Below are positions 9,526-17,530 of a stretch of 64,000 nt of DNA, piece by piece (position 1 is the first letter of the stretch; every line of letters starts with the position of its first letter). Under the pieces are notes generated by a model. That model had not been told where the DNA came from, searched no databases, and worked only from the letters and a program-made list of their open reading frames with translations. The stretch covers positions 62,001-126,000 of the forward strand of contig NZ_CP014327.1 in assembly GCF_000812665.2 (NCBI RefSeq), in the 5' to 3' direction. A program made the position numbers and the translations under genes. The stretch comes from Falsihalocynthiibacter arcticus (lineage in GTDB: Bacteria > Pseudomonadota > Alphaproteobacteria > Rhodobacterales > Rhodobacteraceae).

Positions 9526-10122
9526 TTATAAGTTGGCCCTCAAAACCGGAATGACCGATAACAAAAGCAAGAACGCCATGATGCCGTTGAACACGCGCAT
9601 GCGGCTTGGGTTGGTTAAAACTTTTTGCATTTGCACGCCCATAATCGCCCAAAGGCTGACGGACGGCAGATTTACGCAGCCAAATATAAGGCCTACTAAT
9701 AGAACAGATGCCAAAGTCTGGTCCGCCGCATAAAGCGACATCGCAGAGATCGCCATGCCGATGGCCTTCGGGTTCACCCATTGAAACAAAACCGCTTGGT
9801 AAAAACGCATCGGGTGGCCCTTTGCCGCCTGCTCCTTTGGGGGGCGGGCCGTTGCAATTTTATAAGCCAAATAGGCCATATAGACGGCTGCCAAAACTTT
9901 AAAAACTGTCAACATTTCGGGAAAAACGTCAAAGACCTGCATAAGTCCCATGCCCAGAAGAACCGCCATGAAGACAAAGCCAAACCCAACGCCAAGCATA
10001 TGAGGCACCGTGCGCAAGAGGCCAAAATTCGCGCCAGACGCCATCAGCATCAGGTTATTCGGCCCCGGTGTCACCGACATAACGAAGGCAAAGACCATGA
10101 GGGGTTTGATGTTTTCTATATC
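9526..10122 (-). CDS. LysE/RhtB-family amino-acid exporter
   Basis: The preferred start at 10122 gives MDIENIKPLMVFAF, the standard N-terminus of the family; in-frame ATG codons at 10143 and 10155 are alternatives. Six hydrophobic helices and the motif SVTPGPNNLMLMASG near residue 20 identify a LysE superfamily exporter (about 198 residues). Such proteins export amino acids or homoserine lactone-like compounds. It is divergent from an Lrp/AsnC regulator gene, the usual arrangement for a regulated exporter, and converges on sdaA. Confidence 0.9.
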   Translation of the reverse strand, partial: DIENIKPLMVFAFVMSVTPGPNNLMLMASGANFGLLRTVPHMLGVGFGFVFMAVLLGMGLMQVFDVFPEMLTVFKVLAAVYMAYLAYKIATARPPKEQAAKGHPMRFYQAVLFQWVNPKAIGMAISAMSLYAADQTLASVLLVGLIFGCVNLPSVSLWAIMGVQMQKVLTNPSRMRVFNGIMAFLLLLSVIPVLRANL

Positions 10123-10197
10123 CATTCGCAAGATATTGCACATCAGACGAGACATGTGATTGCTAAATTTGCAAAAATGACATAATATTCACAACAT

Positions 10198-10650
10198 ATG
10201 ATAGATTCTAGCCCCATTAACCAAAAGATATTGCGCGAACTTTCTATAAATGGTCGGATCAGCAATCTTGACCTCGCACAGAAAGTCGGCCTTTCGCCCA
10301 GCGCCTGCTTGCGACGCGTCCAAGACCTTGAACGGCGGGGCGTCATTACGGGCTATCGGGCCACCATTGATCAAACGGCCATTGGCGCGGGGTTCACGGC
10401 CTATATTGGCGTCGGCCTCAATGATCATTCCAAGACCAGTCAGGAAGCCTTTGAGCGCTCGATTTCGAAGGTCGACGAAGTGCGGGAATGTCACAATGTG
10501 ACCGGAACGATTGAATACCTCCTGCGGGTCGAAACCAAAGATCTGGCGAGTTATAAAGTGCTCCACACCGAGAAATTGGGCACCCTACCGCAGGTGCATT
10601 CGATCACAACTTATGTAGTGATTGGTTCGCCCAAGGATGACCGCGCCTAG
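10198..10650 (+). CDS. Lrp/AsnC-family transcriptional regulator
   Basis: The 150-residue protein has an N-terminal helix-turn-helix (ILRELSINGRISNLDLAQKV, then LSPSACLRRVQDLERRGVI) and a C-terminal RAM/AsnC domain (DEVRECHNVTGTIEYLLRV) that binds amino acids. It is divergently transcribed from the LysE-type exporter across about 75 bp. By analogy with other pairs it probably controls that exporter and itself in response to an amino acid. No start ambiguity: ATG at 10198 gives the normal family length. Confidence 0.93.
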   Translation: MIDSSPINQKILRELSINGRISNLDLAQKVGLSPSACLRRVQDLERRGVITGYRATIDQTAIGAGFTAYIGVGLNDHSKTSQEAFERSISKVDEVRECHNVTGTIEYLLRVETKDLASYKVLHTEKLGTLPQVHSITTYVVIGSPKDDRA

Positions 10651-10699
10651 ACGCGCAAATCCGCTGGTCAGAGGCACGGCGAACACCTAGAGTTCGTCC

Positions 10700-11608
10700 A
10701 TGTCTCAAGATCGTCCCCTCCTTGGAATCCTCCTCATCATCGGCTTTTGCATTCTTGCGCCGTTGGGCGACGCTATGGCAAAACTGCTGGGTGGATCGAA
10801 TGGCGTCATTGAGCTTGTGGCCTATCGCTTTATTATCCAAAGCCTGATTGTTGTGCCCATTGTCCTGTTTGCGCGGACGGATATGAGGGCCTCACCCCGC
10901 GTATTGGGCTTTACGTTCCTGCGTACCTCTCTGCACATTGCGTCTACCATCATGCTCTTTATTGCCCTGCGGTATATCCCTTTGGCGGAAACACTGGCGA
11001 TTGTTTTTATCATGCCGATTATCATGATGTTTCTAGGCTGGTTCTTTCTTAACGAAACCGTTGGGCCGCGGCGGATTTTGGCGGCAGGCGTTGCTTTCTT
11101 TGGCACGATGTTAGTGATCCAACCCAGCTTTGCGCTTGTGGGGATGACCGCGCTCCTGCCCATTGGGGTGGCCTTTGCCTTTGCCGTTTTCATGATTATT
11201 ACCCGCGTCATTTCCCGCGAGGTCGATCCGATGGCGCTTCAGGCGTTCAATGGCATCGTGGGAGTCGCGCTTGTTGTGCCGCTTTGGTTTGTGGGCGCGC
11301 ATTTCGGCTGGACGGATTTTCAAATCACCACCTATGTGAACAACCAATGGGGCATCATTATTCTAATGGGGGGCATTGGTACCGTTGCGCATCTTTTGAT
11401 GACGTGGTCGTTGCGGTTTGCGCCTTCCTCAACCCTTGCTCCCATGCAATATCTCGAAATTCCAATCGCAACGGTTTACGGTTTCTTACTGTTCAACGAT
11501 CTCCCGAACGGGGTCGCGGCACTGGGAATTACGATCGTCATCTCCAGCGGGCTTTACATTATCTACCGAGAGAGCCGCCTCGCGTCCGCGCTTCAAGCCG
11601 CAGAATAA
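10700..11608 (+). CDS. EamA/DMT-family inner-membrane transporter
   Basis: The 302-residue protein has ten hydrophobic segments in two repeated EamA halves, with ETLAIVFIMPIIMMFLGW and the matching APMQYLEIPIATVYGFLLF at the ends of the halves. The substrate is not predictable. It follows the Lrp-type gene by 49 bp in the same direction, so co-transcription is possible. Its 3' end overlaps the convergent thiamine pyrophosphokinase gene by 16 bp. Confidence 0.9.
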   Translation: MSQDRPLLGILLIIGFCILAPLGDAMAKLLGGSNGVIELVAYRFIIQSLIVVPIVLFARTDMRASPRVLGFTFLRTSLHIASTIMLFIALRYIPLAETLAIVFIMPIIMMFLGWFFLNETVGPRRILAAGVAFFGTMLVIQPSFALVGMTALLPIGVAFAFAVFMIITRVISREVDPMALQAFNGIVGVALVVPLWFVGAHFGWTDFQITTYVNNQWGIIILMGGIGTVAHLLMTWSLRFAPSSTLAPMQYLEIPIATVYGFLLFNDLPNGVAALGITIVISSGLYIIYRESRLASALQAAE

Positions 11609-12264
11609 AGCGCGTCCATCACGGAACGTAGGGCTTCGCGCGGCAAGATTACCAACATATGCGGGGCATCAAACGTGAGGATCACAGGGCCAGAAACCTC
11701 GTTTGATGTACCAATCCGCCCATGCGGCGCAAACTCCACCCCATCAATCGGCCACCGAAGCCCCTCGGATGTACCGCGCAGGTTCCCCATGGGAAAAAGC
11801 GAAAATCGCGTGCCAATAGAAAGGTCGAGACGCAACGTTTTGGGAGCACGAAAAACCACATCCTCGCCGCCAATCAGGATTACAACTTTCGAATCATGCT
11901 TGGCCAAAGCACTGAATGCCGCGAGCTCATGATCCAACCGCGCGCCTGTAAACCCAACCCCCAACATCAACGGGGCCTCGCATCGCAAAAGCGCTTTTTC
12001 AAAGTCCGTCGTGTCTTGTTCGGCCACTTCAAACAGCCGATCTGCCCCGATTTCAGCCCTTGAACCCGCGTCTATTGAATCCATATCTCCAATAACGGCC
12101 ACGGGTTGTGTGTTGTTTTCTAACGCGAATTTCACGCCCCCGTCACATGCTACTAACGTAGGTGCAAGGGTTAGGGCTTCTGAAAGGGTATCCAGCGTAA
12201 CCTCCCCTCCACCAAGAAGAGTGATGGGAGTCGATTTGGAAACAATAGGGGGAAACATGGTCAT
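11593..12264 (-). CDS. thiN: Thiamine pyrophosphokinase
   Basis: The 223-residue protein contains the family motifs VACDGGVKFAL, VIGDMDSID, QDTTDFEKAL and TGARLDHELA, which form the catalytic domain, followed by a beta-rich thiamine-binding C-terminus. It transfers pyrophosphate from ATP to thiamine, making the cofactor TPP in the cytosol. The gene overlaps the 3' end of the EamA transporter tail-to-tail. No thiamine riboswitch was seen in the 134 bp upstream. Confidence 0.9.
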   Translation of the reverse strand: MTMFPPIVSKSTPITLLGGGEVTLDTLSEALTLAPTLVACDGGVKFALENNTQPVAVIGDMDSIDAGSRAEIGADRLFEVAEQDTTDFEKALLRCEAPLMLGVGFTGARLDHELAAFSALAKHDSKVVILIGGEDVVFRAPKTLRLDLSIGTRFSLFPMGNLRGTSEGLRWPIDGVEFAPHGRIGTSNEVSGPVILTFDAPHMLVILPREALRSVMDALYSAA

Positions 12265-12398
12265 TTTGCCTTATTCTTGGAAACACGCCATATTTAGGCC
12301 CAGAAATGATACGTATAATAACGTAGTTCCGAACAATTGTGTGATCGGCAACGTGGTAAACATATAGTTGCAGAGTAAGAGAGAAAGCGAGCAGTATC

Positions 12399-14714
12399 AT
12401 GATAAGCGAAAGCAAAATCCTGACCGTATCTTACGGAACCTTCTCTTGCACACTTGAAGGTTTCGACGATTCGTTCTCCACGATGAAGGCCATCGCGGAA
12501 TATTTTAAGACCCTAGCGGCAGAAGACCGTTATTTTGGTGCGGAACCCCCCGCTCCAGACGTGGAAATGCTGGCTCGCATTGCAGAACGTGAAGTTCGCA
12601 GTCGTGTTCAGGCGCAAATTGGCGACAACGGCGTTGTGTTACGCAAAAGTGAGGAAACGGGCGCGCAAAACCCTACATTCACGAAAGAAAGCGCCCCCGT
12701 TTCTGAGACGCCTCAAGCGCATCCCACCGCCCCCCACAACCAAACGGTAAAAATGCCCGCTCCGGTTGCAGTTCAACTCACGCAAAAAACGGCACCTTTT
12801 GTGATGGCAGCAGCAACAGATGGATCAGAATCCGTCGCCGCCAAGCTGCAACGCATTCGTGCGGCTGTATCTCGCGCCCCAACAAACGCTCCGGCAGAAG
12901 TCATCGAAGACGCAAACAGCGAAGACCTTTTCAAGCCAATCGCAAGCGCCTTTCAAGACATTGAAGATGACGCTGAAATCGTCCTCCCTTCTGCGCCTAA
13001 AGTAGCGCCAGTGGCAGACGAGCAAGCGACCCAAGAGTCATTCGAAGACTCGCAAGTCGTTGAAGCAGTATTAGAAATAACAATTGAAGACAACGACGAA
13101 GAGCCGACAGCAGACCTAGTCGAGGACGCCGACATTGTTGTTTCTGATGTCTTCGAAGACACCCTTGAAGACATTCCCGAATTGGCGGTTTCCCTCGAAA
13201 ACGATGCAGAAGAAGAACTTGAATTCACGAAGGAAAATTCAGTCGATGTTTCTGAGCCTGAAGCTGTTTCAATGGATGTTGAATCCACAAGCGACGACGA
13301 TGCGGCAGTGCTTGCAGGTGTTGGTGCTTTCATGGCCCAATCTGAACCTTCTGAAACTGTCGCCAGCATTGATGAATATACCAATGAGCAGGGGGATGAG
13401 CCCCTCGACGCAACGGATATAACGTCCATCTTGGGCACCATATCCCAAGACGATTCGACATCGCATAGTGATGGCGCCATCCAAGAAGACACACACCAAG
13501 ACCAAGAAGACGATACTTTTGAAGGAAGCCTTGAGTCCCGTTTGGAAACAGAAAACGTTTTATCCGAGGCCCAGAGTGACGAAGACCTTGCGGATTTGGC
13601 CAAGCTCGATGCTCCCCAAGACGCGCTTCAAGACGAAGCACCTGATACTGCATCGGTAGAAAGCAGCACAGAAGAATCAATTCGCACGCCAAAAGGCAGC
13701 GTATCCAATGTTCTAGCGCGCGCACGCGCACGCGTCATTCATGTTAAAAAGACTGACTTGGAGCAAGTCTTGGAGGAGGACGCCGTTGAAGAATTCCTCG
13801 ACGTCTCCGCGTCACCTCAAGAGAATGCTTTTACCGACGATGACACCGACGATGCAAATGAAACGGCCGAAGAGTCGATTCTATCGGCGGAAGATGAAGC
13901 AGAATTGATGGCCGAACTTGCGGCTGTAACAAATGAAACACCAGACGACATCCCCACACTTGAACCTCTACCCGAGGTGACTCACTATCATTCGTTGAGC
14001 AAGCAAGCAGACGAAGACAATGTGAACCGCCTCATGGACGAGAGCGATTCGAAGTTTGCCGAGAGCGATGGAACTCGGCGCCGCTCGGCCATCGCGCATC
14101 TTAAAGCGGCGGTTGCAGCAACAGTTGCCGATCGGAGAATTTTGGGCGGTTCGAAACCAAAATCCGACGATACAGGTGCTTACCGTAAAGATTTGGCCGA
14201 AGTTGTTCGTCCGAACCGTGCCGAACGTCGTGCGGGCAGCAGCAAAGATGATCGCCCTGCACCTTTAGTCTTGGTGTCTGAGCAACGCATTGACCTGCAT
14301 GATGGGCCAGCAGTACGGCCACGTCGCGTAGGCAAATCGGCGCTCGAATTGCGAGATGTGAACGAAGATCTGTCGGAAGGCGGACGCGCAAATTCGAAAA
14401 CGGCGAAGCATCTTGAGGAAAGCAAATCCTTCGCGGAATTCGCCGAGCGCGTTGGCGCAATTGAATTGCCAGACTTGCTAGAAGCAGCAGCAGCCTACGC
14501 ATCCTTTGTCGAAGGAAAAGAGCATTTCACACGTCCCGACATCATGCGTCGTGCTTTGCAGTTCGCGGAAGACCAAGGTGTCTCACGCGAAGAAGGCCTG
14601 CGTTCCTTTGGCCTCCTCTTGCGTCAAGGTAAAATCGAAAAAGTAAAACGCGGGCAATTCAAAATCGCGCAGTCGACTCGGTTCAACCCAGAATCACGTA
14701 TCGCTGGCGAGTAG
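12399..14714 (+). CDS. Large acidic protein with conserved ends, function unknown
   Basis: The 771-residue protein has three parts: an ordered N-terminus (about 1-80, with YGTFSCTLEGFDDSFSTMKA and AIAEYFKTLAAEDRYFG), a long low-complexity acidic region (about 150-540) dominated by Asp, Glu, Ser, Thr and Ala, and a basic, ordered C-terminus (about 560-771). The C-terminus includes KSDDTGAYRKDLAEVVRPNR and a winged-helix-like end (FTRPDIMRRALQFAEDQG, then LLLRQGKIEKVKRGQFKI). No transmembrane segment or signal peptide is visible. I recall similar proteins in Rhodobacteraceae without a known role; a chromosome- or scaffold-associated function is only a guess. GAGAGAAAGCGAG precedes the ATG. Confidence 0.8.
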   Translation: MISESKILTVSYGTFSCTLEGFDDSFSTMKAIAEYFKTLAAEDRYFGAEPPAPDVEMLARIAEREVRSRVQAQIGDNGVVLRKSEETGAQNPTFTKESAPVSETPQAHPTAPHNQTVKMPAPVAVQLTQKTAPFVMAAATDGSESVAAKLQRIRAAVSRAPTNAPAEVIEDANSEDLFKPIASAFQDIEDDAEIVLPSAPKVAPVADEQATQESFEDSQVVEAVLEITIEDNDEEPTADLVEDADIVVSDVFEDTLEDIPELAVSLENDAEEELEFTKENSVDVSEPEAVSMDVESTSDDDAAVLAGVGAFMAQSEPSETVASIDEYTNEQGDEPLDATDITSILGTISQDDSTSHSDGAIQEDTHQDQEDDTFEGSLESRLETENVLSEAQSDEDLADLAKLDAPQDALQDEAPDTASVESSTEESIRTPKGSVSNVLARARARVIHVKKTDLEQVLEEDAVEEFLDVSASPQENAFTDDDTDDANETAEESILSAEDEAELMAELAAVTNETPDDIPTLEPLPEVTHYHSLSKQADEDNVNRLMDESDSKFAESDGTRRRSAIAHLKAAVAATVADRRILGGSKPKSDDTGAYRKDLAEVVRPNRAERRAGSSKDDRPAPLVLVSEQRIDLHDGPAVRPRRVGKSALELRDVNEDLSEGGRANSKTAKHLEESKSFAEFAERVGAIELPDLLEAAAAYASFVEGKEHFTRPDIMRRALQFAEDQGVSREEGLRSFGLLLRQGKIEKVKRGQFKIAQSTRFNPESRIAGE

Positions 14715-14732
14715 TATCAGCGTCACAAAACA

Positions 14733-14763
14733 AAAAAAGGCGGCCATTGGGCCGCCTTTTTTG
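14733..14763 (+). terminator. Rho-independent terminator, bidirectional
   Basis: GGCGGCC and GGCCGCC pair around loop ATTG, flanked by A7 on the left and T6 on the right. It terminates the acidic-protein gene and would also stop transcription leaving the IS3 element leftwards. Confidence 0.92.
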
Positions 14764-15195
14764 ATTCTTATACTGCGGCATCTGGACCTGTCGCGCTTTA
14801 GTGCCGCCCCAAGTGCTCGTTTAAGCCACTTTCCGTTCGAAAGCGACGGGACTTTTCCATCCTAGTGCTGAATGGCGCCGTCGCGGATTGTAGAACCCAT
14901 TGATGTATTCAAAAATCGCCATCTCAGCCTGCCTGCGGGTTTCCCAAGTGTCGCGCCAGATCAGTTCAGCTTTGATGGTTTTGAAGAACGTTTCCACTGC
15001 CGCATTATCATAGCAATTCCCTTTGCCACTCATCGATACCTTGAAGCCATGCAGGCGCAGAATCTTCTGGTAATCGTGGGAACAATATTGGCTGCCCCGG
15101 TCCGTGTGATGGAAACAGCCCTTGGGTGGTGCCCGAAAGGCTATTGCCATGTTCAATGCCCGGATGGCCAGATCGCGTTTCATTCGGTTACTAAC

Positions 15196-15233
15196 CACTG
15201 CCCGACAGTCGAAACGCAGTATCGATGAGAGGG
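15196..15233 (+). repeat. Hairpin repeat copy A inside IS3 orfB
   Basis: 38 bp: left arm CACTGCCCGACAG, hairpin TCGAAACGCAGTATCGA, right arm TGAGAGGG. It splits the codons for VVGWA and VSNRMKR; removing it restores GCT-GTT-AGT-AAC without any leftover base. Confidence 0.8.
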
Positions 15234-15399
15234 AGCCCAACCGACCACTCGGCGCGAATGCAGATCCAAGATCACAGCAAGATAGAGCCAGCCTTCTCGC
15301 GTCCAAATATAGGTGATGTCAGCTGCCCACTTCTGGTTTGGTTGCTCAGCGACAAAGTTCCGATCCAGTAAGTTAGGCGCGATGTTGAACTTATGATTG

Positions 15400-15439
15400 C
15401 CTCCTCTCGGGCATACTGCGCATACCCTGCCGGGCAGTG
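15400..15439 (-). repeat. Hairpin repeat copy C inside IS3 orfB
   Basis: 40 bp on the minus strand: CACTGCCCGGCAG, hairpin GGTATGCGCAGTATGCC, CGAGAGGAGG. It lies between the codons for RKHKATTD and NHKFNIAPN. Its hairpin bases differ from copies A and D but still pair. Confidence 0.8.
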
Positions 15440-15497
15440 GTCCGTCGTTGCCTTGTGTTTCCGCGTTCTGATCACTGATATGCCGTTCTGGCGCATC

Positions 15498-15538
15498 CAC
15501 TGACCGGCAGTTGGTTGCAAAGCAATCAATGAGAGGGG
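15498..15538 (+). repeat. Hairpin repeat copy B inside IS3 orfB
   Basis: 41 bp: CACTGACCGGCAG, hairpin TTGGTTGCAAAGCAATCAA, TGAGAGGGG. It lies between GHRRVGR and MRQNGIS. The hairpin arms are completely different from copies A, C and D but pair with one wobble. Confidence 0.78.
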
Positions 15539-15775
15539 AACGGCCGACGCGGCGATGCCCGATGTCCAAACCAACTTCTTTCAGTTCTTCAGTCATGCGC
15601 GGCCTGCCATAGCTGCCAAGACTGAGACGGGATTGTTCTTTGATGTGGGCCAACGTGACCATATCAGACCGCTGCCTGCGACTGGCTGGACGGTTACGGA
15701 ACGCCCGTAAGCCGCGTGCGCTGACATTCATGACATGGCACATACGTCCAATGGAAAATGCAGATTGGTGTTCTT

Positions 15776-15814
15776 CCCCTCTCATCGATACTGCATATCG
15801 ACTGCCGGGCAATG
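15776..15814 (-). repeat. Hairpin repeat copy D at the start of IS3 orfB
   Basis: 39 bp on the minus strand: CATTGCCCGGCAG, hairpin TCGATATGCAGTATCGA (6-bp perfect stem), TGAGAGGGG. It lies between the end of orfA and the first recognisable OrfB residues (EEHQSAFSI). Confidence 0.8.
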
Positions 15815-15828
15815 AATGAACCTAAACC

Positions 15829-16104
15829 TCACGGCTTTTGGCTCGCGAAGAACACCGTGGCCTTTTTTAGGATGTCCCTTTCCTCCTTGAGAATACGGTT
15901 CTCACGTCGAAGCCGGCCATTCTCCTGAGCCAGTCCCAAATCCTCCTTCGACACCACATCCGTGTCTCGGTACGCTGTGATCCATTTGTTCAGCGTCGAC
16001 ACACCGACACCAAGATCATCAGCCACTTGCTTTCGGGTAAGCCCACTGGTCAGTGCGATCCGCACCGCATCTTCCCTAAATTCGTCTGTTCGTTTCAGTC
16101 CCAT
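15829..16104 (-). CDS. IS3 transposase OrfA (helix-turn-helix)
   Basis: The 91-residue protein has a transposase_8-type helix-turn-helix (RTDEFREDAVRIALTSG, then LTRKQVADDLGVGVSTLNKW) and a leucine-zipper-like C-terminus (ENGRLRRENRILKEERDILK). It recognises the IS ends and normally is fused to OrfB by a -1 frameshift. The end KKATVFFASQKP is the usual OrfA C-terminus. The protein looks intact; OrfB does not. Confidence 0.9.
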   Translation of the reverse strand: MGLKRTDEFREDAVRIALTSGLTRKQVADDLGVGVSTLNKWITAYRDTDVVSKEDLGLAQENGRLRRENRILKEERDILKKATVFFASQKP

Positions 16105-16148
16105 GTTCAGTCTCCTTTGTTGCAGTAAATGCTATCAAAGGAGCGGCA

Positions 16149-17222
16149 TCAAACCGTGACAGGTCCATACAGCACAACCCGAACGTTGCGATGTGAGATG
16201 ATGCGGAAGTTATCAGTTACTTGATCTCGAAAGTTGCGCCACTTTTTTGGGACGACCTCTCGCATAAAGTTCAAGATTGGGTTGGCGAAGTGTTTTTGCG
16301 TTGGATAGTGCCGATTATGGGTGACGTGGCTGTGCATGACGGCCCAGAGCCTCTCAATGGGATTGAGATGAGGGCAATAGGGCGGTAGTTGGATCAGGTG
16401 AATGCGACAGTTTTTGCGCGACAGGAACGCTCTGACATTGGGGCCTTTGTGGTATGGGGCATTGTCCCAAATGACGTGAATGATACGTTTGTCAGGGTTT
16501 CTGGCCTCAATTTTGGCGAGAAGCTGAACGGAGCTGACCCCATCGACGGTGGTTGGTTCAACGAAGGGCGCGTCAAAGGTTTCCAGGTTCAGAGCGCCGT
16601 GAATGTTCACGCGCCCAGATGTCGTTTGGATGGCGGGATTTGACCCTTTGCGAGCCCAACCATGGCTGGGTTTGCTTTGATATTCCGGATGAACTGCATC
16701 CGAGAAGTCGACGGCCTCGTCGGCAGGCAAGTTATTCAGTAGGTTCGTATGAAATGCGATGAATGCGGCCTGCTTTTCAACGTCAGCCACACGGGGCAAC
16801 GCCTTTGGTTTGCGATACTCGAACCCCAGGCGGGCCAGAAGCTTGATGCAGCCAGAATGAGAATAGTGGATGTTGAATTTTGCACCCATATAGGCTCTGA
16901 TCTGCGCCGTTGAACGGCAGAACCGTTCCTCAAGCCATTCGCTCAAATCCGCCTCATGAGCAATCGTCATCCGTGACTGCCCGCCTTTCCACCCATCGTA
17001 GGCGACGGCCTCCCAGTCCTCAGCCAAATATTGCTTGTGCCAGCTGCGCACCGTGTCGTCGTCCAGAAACAGAACCTTTGCGATTTGGGCACATGACATC
17101 CCATCATTCAGCAGCGAAAGCGCATTCGCCCGCCGCGCAACCCCGTAATCCTCACGCTGGCGCTTCACGCAGGATAAAAGCTCAAGGCGGTCTGCAGTGG
17201 TAAGAAAATTAGGGCGGATCAT
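16149..17222 (-). CDS. IS630-family transposase, type 1 (complete)
   Basis: The protein has an N-terminal helix-turn-helix (NDGMSCAQIAKVLFLDDDTV, then RSWHKQYL), a second DNA-binding region, and a DDE domain with DFSDAVHPEY, VIWDNAPYHKGPNV and LPPYCPHLNPIERLWAVM carrying the catalytic Asp, Asp and Glu. The reading frame runs beyond the IS end into the neighbouring IS3 terminus (last residues VLYGPVTV), because this copy is not followed by a base that makes the flanking TA a stop codon. It should still be functional. Confidence 0.92.
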   Translation of the reverse strand: MIRPNFLTTADRLELLSCVKRQREDYGVARRANALSLLNDGMSCAQIAKVLFLDDDTVRSWHKQYLAEDWEAVAYDGWKGGQSRMTIAHEADLSEWLEERFCRSTAQIRAYMGAKFNIHYSHSGCIKLLARLGFEYRKPKALPRVADVEKQAAFIAFHTNLLNNLPADEAVDFSDAVHPEYQSKPSHGWARKGSNPAIQTTSGRVNIHGALNLETFDAPFVEPTTVDGVSSVQLLAKIEARNPDKRIIHVIWDNAPYHKGPNVRAFLSRKNCRIHLIQLPPYCPHLNPIERLWAVMHSHVTHNRHYPTQKHFANPILNFMREVVPKKWRNFRDQVTDNFRIISHRNVRVVLYGPVTV

Positions 17223-17287
17223 AAAGACACCTGAAACTCATTCGCTCAGTCCACCAATGCAAAAGTCGGGTGTTCAAAAACCCCGAG
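16170..17287 (-). mobile_element. IS630-family element, type 1, copy 1
   Basis: The left end starts CAGCACAACCCGAACG after a TA (16168-16169) that touches the IS3 end. The right end finishes CCCCGAG before TATA (17288-17291). Comparison with the second copy at 40905-42021 defines both ends within 2 bp; the TA duplication is characteristic of the IS630/Tc1 group. About 1.12 kb with one transposase gene. Both copies are nearly identical. Confidence 0.85.
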
Positions 17288-17312
17288 TATACCTCATTGG
17301 GCTCGCTCTTTT

Positions 17313-17528
17313 CTAAGCGTCCGGATCCGCCTGACCGATGCCCTTAAATATGGCCTTAAGCGGAAACGCCCAAATAACCCCAAGGAACACATAGATCACC
17401 AGTTCCAACCAGAACGGAGGCCGATCAAACAGACCAATAACACTAACCGCAACAATGATATACGCTGGGAGCCCCACAAGGAGTGCAAACAGCGACCACC
17501 GCCGACGGGCTTTATAACTCAATGCCAT
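17313..17528 (-). CDS. DUF2842 small inner-membrane protein
   Basis: The 71-residue protein starts MALSYKARRRWSLFALLVG and has two transmembrane helices (ALLVGLPAYIIVAVSVIGLF and ELVIYVFLGVIWAFPL). It ends with a short polar tail. DUF2842 is an alphaproteobacterial family of unknown function. ATG 17528 lies 2 bp beyond the purA stop (17531), so the two genes are co-transcribed. A TTG at 17534 overlapping the purA stop is a less likely start. Confidence 0.82.
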   Translation of the reverse strand: MALSYKARRRWSLFALLVGLPAYIIVAVSVIGLFDRPPFWLELVIYVFLGVIWAFPLKAIFKGIGQADPDA

Positions 17529-17530
17529 GC

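Larger units (their letters stand above)
14821..15828 (-). pseudogene. IS3 transposase OrfB, interrupted by four hairpin repeats
   Basis: Integrase-core homology can be followed only by changing frame. EEHQSAFSIGRMCHVMNVSA opens the protein; SLGSYGRPRMTEELKEVG and GHRRVGR follow; then MRQNGISVIRTRKHKATTD in another frame; then NHKFNIAPNLLDRNFVAEQ with ADITYIWTREGWLYLAVILD, back in the first frame; and last SNRMKRDLAIRALNMAIAF in a third frame, with HTDRGSQYCSHDY and the end GWKSPVAFERKVA. Each change coincides with one copy of a 38-41 bp repeat (15196-15233, 15400-15439, 15498-15538), and a fourth copy lies at the start (15776-15814). Catalytic Asp, Asp and Glu residues are present, but no full-length protein can be made. 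Confidence 0.85.
14783..16167 (-). mobile_element. IS3-family insertion sequence (degenerate)
   Basis: Imperfect terminal inverted repeats start TGGACCTGTC at both ends (14783 inward, and 16167 inward as the complement). About 22 of the first 27 bp match. Inside are orfA and a broken orfB on the minus strand. No target duplication is visible: the left flank reads ATC and the right flank TAC. The right end is directly abutted by an IS630-type element, which may have changed the flank. Four small hairpin repeats lie within orfB. Confidence 0.85.

Noticed and set aside
12953-13603. Ser-rich minus-strand open frame within the acidic-protein gene
   Set aside because: Repetitive Glu/Asp codons read as Ser/Thr/Val on the other strand; the plus-strand frame is continuous over 771 codons.
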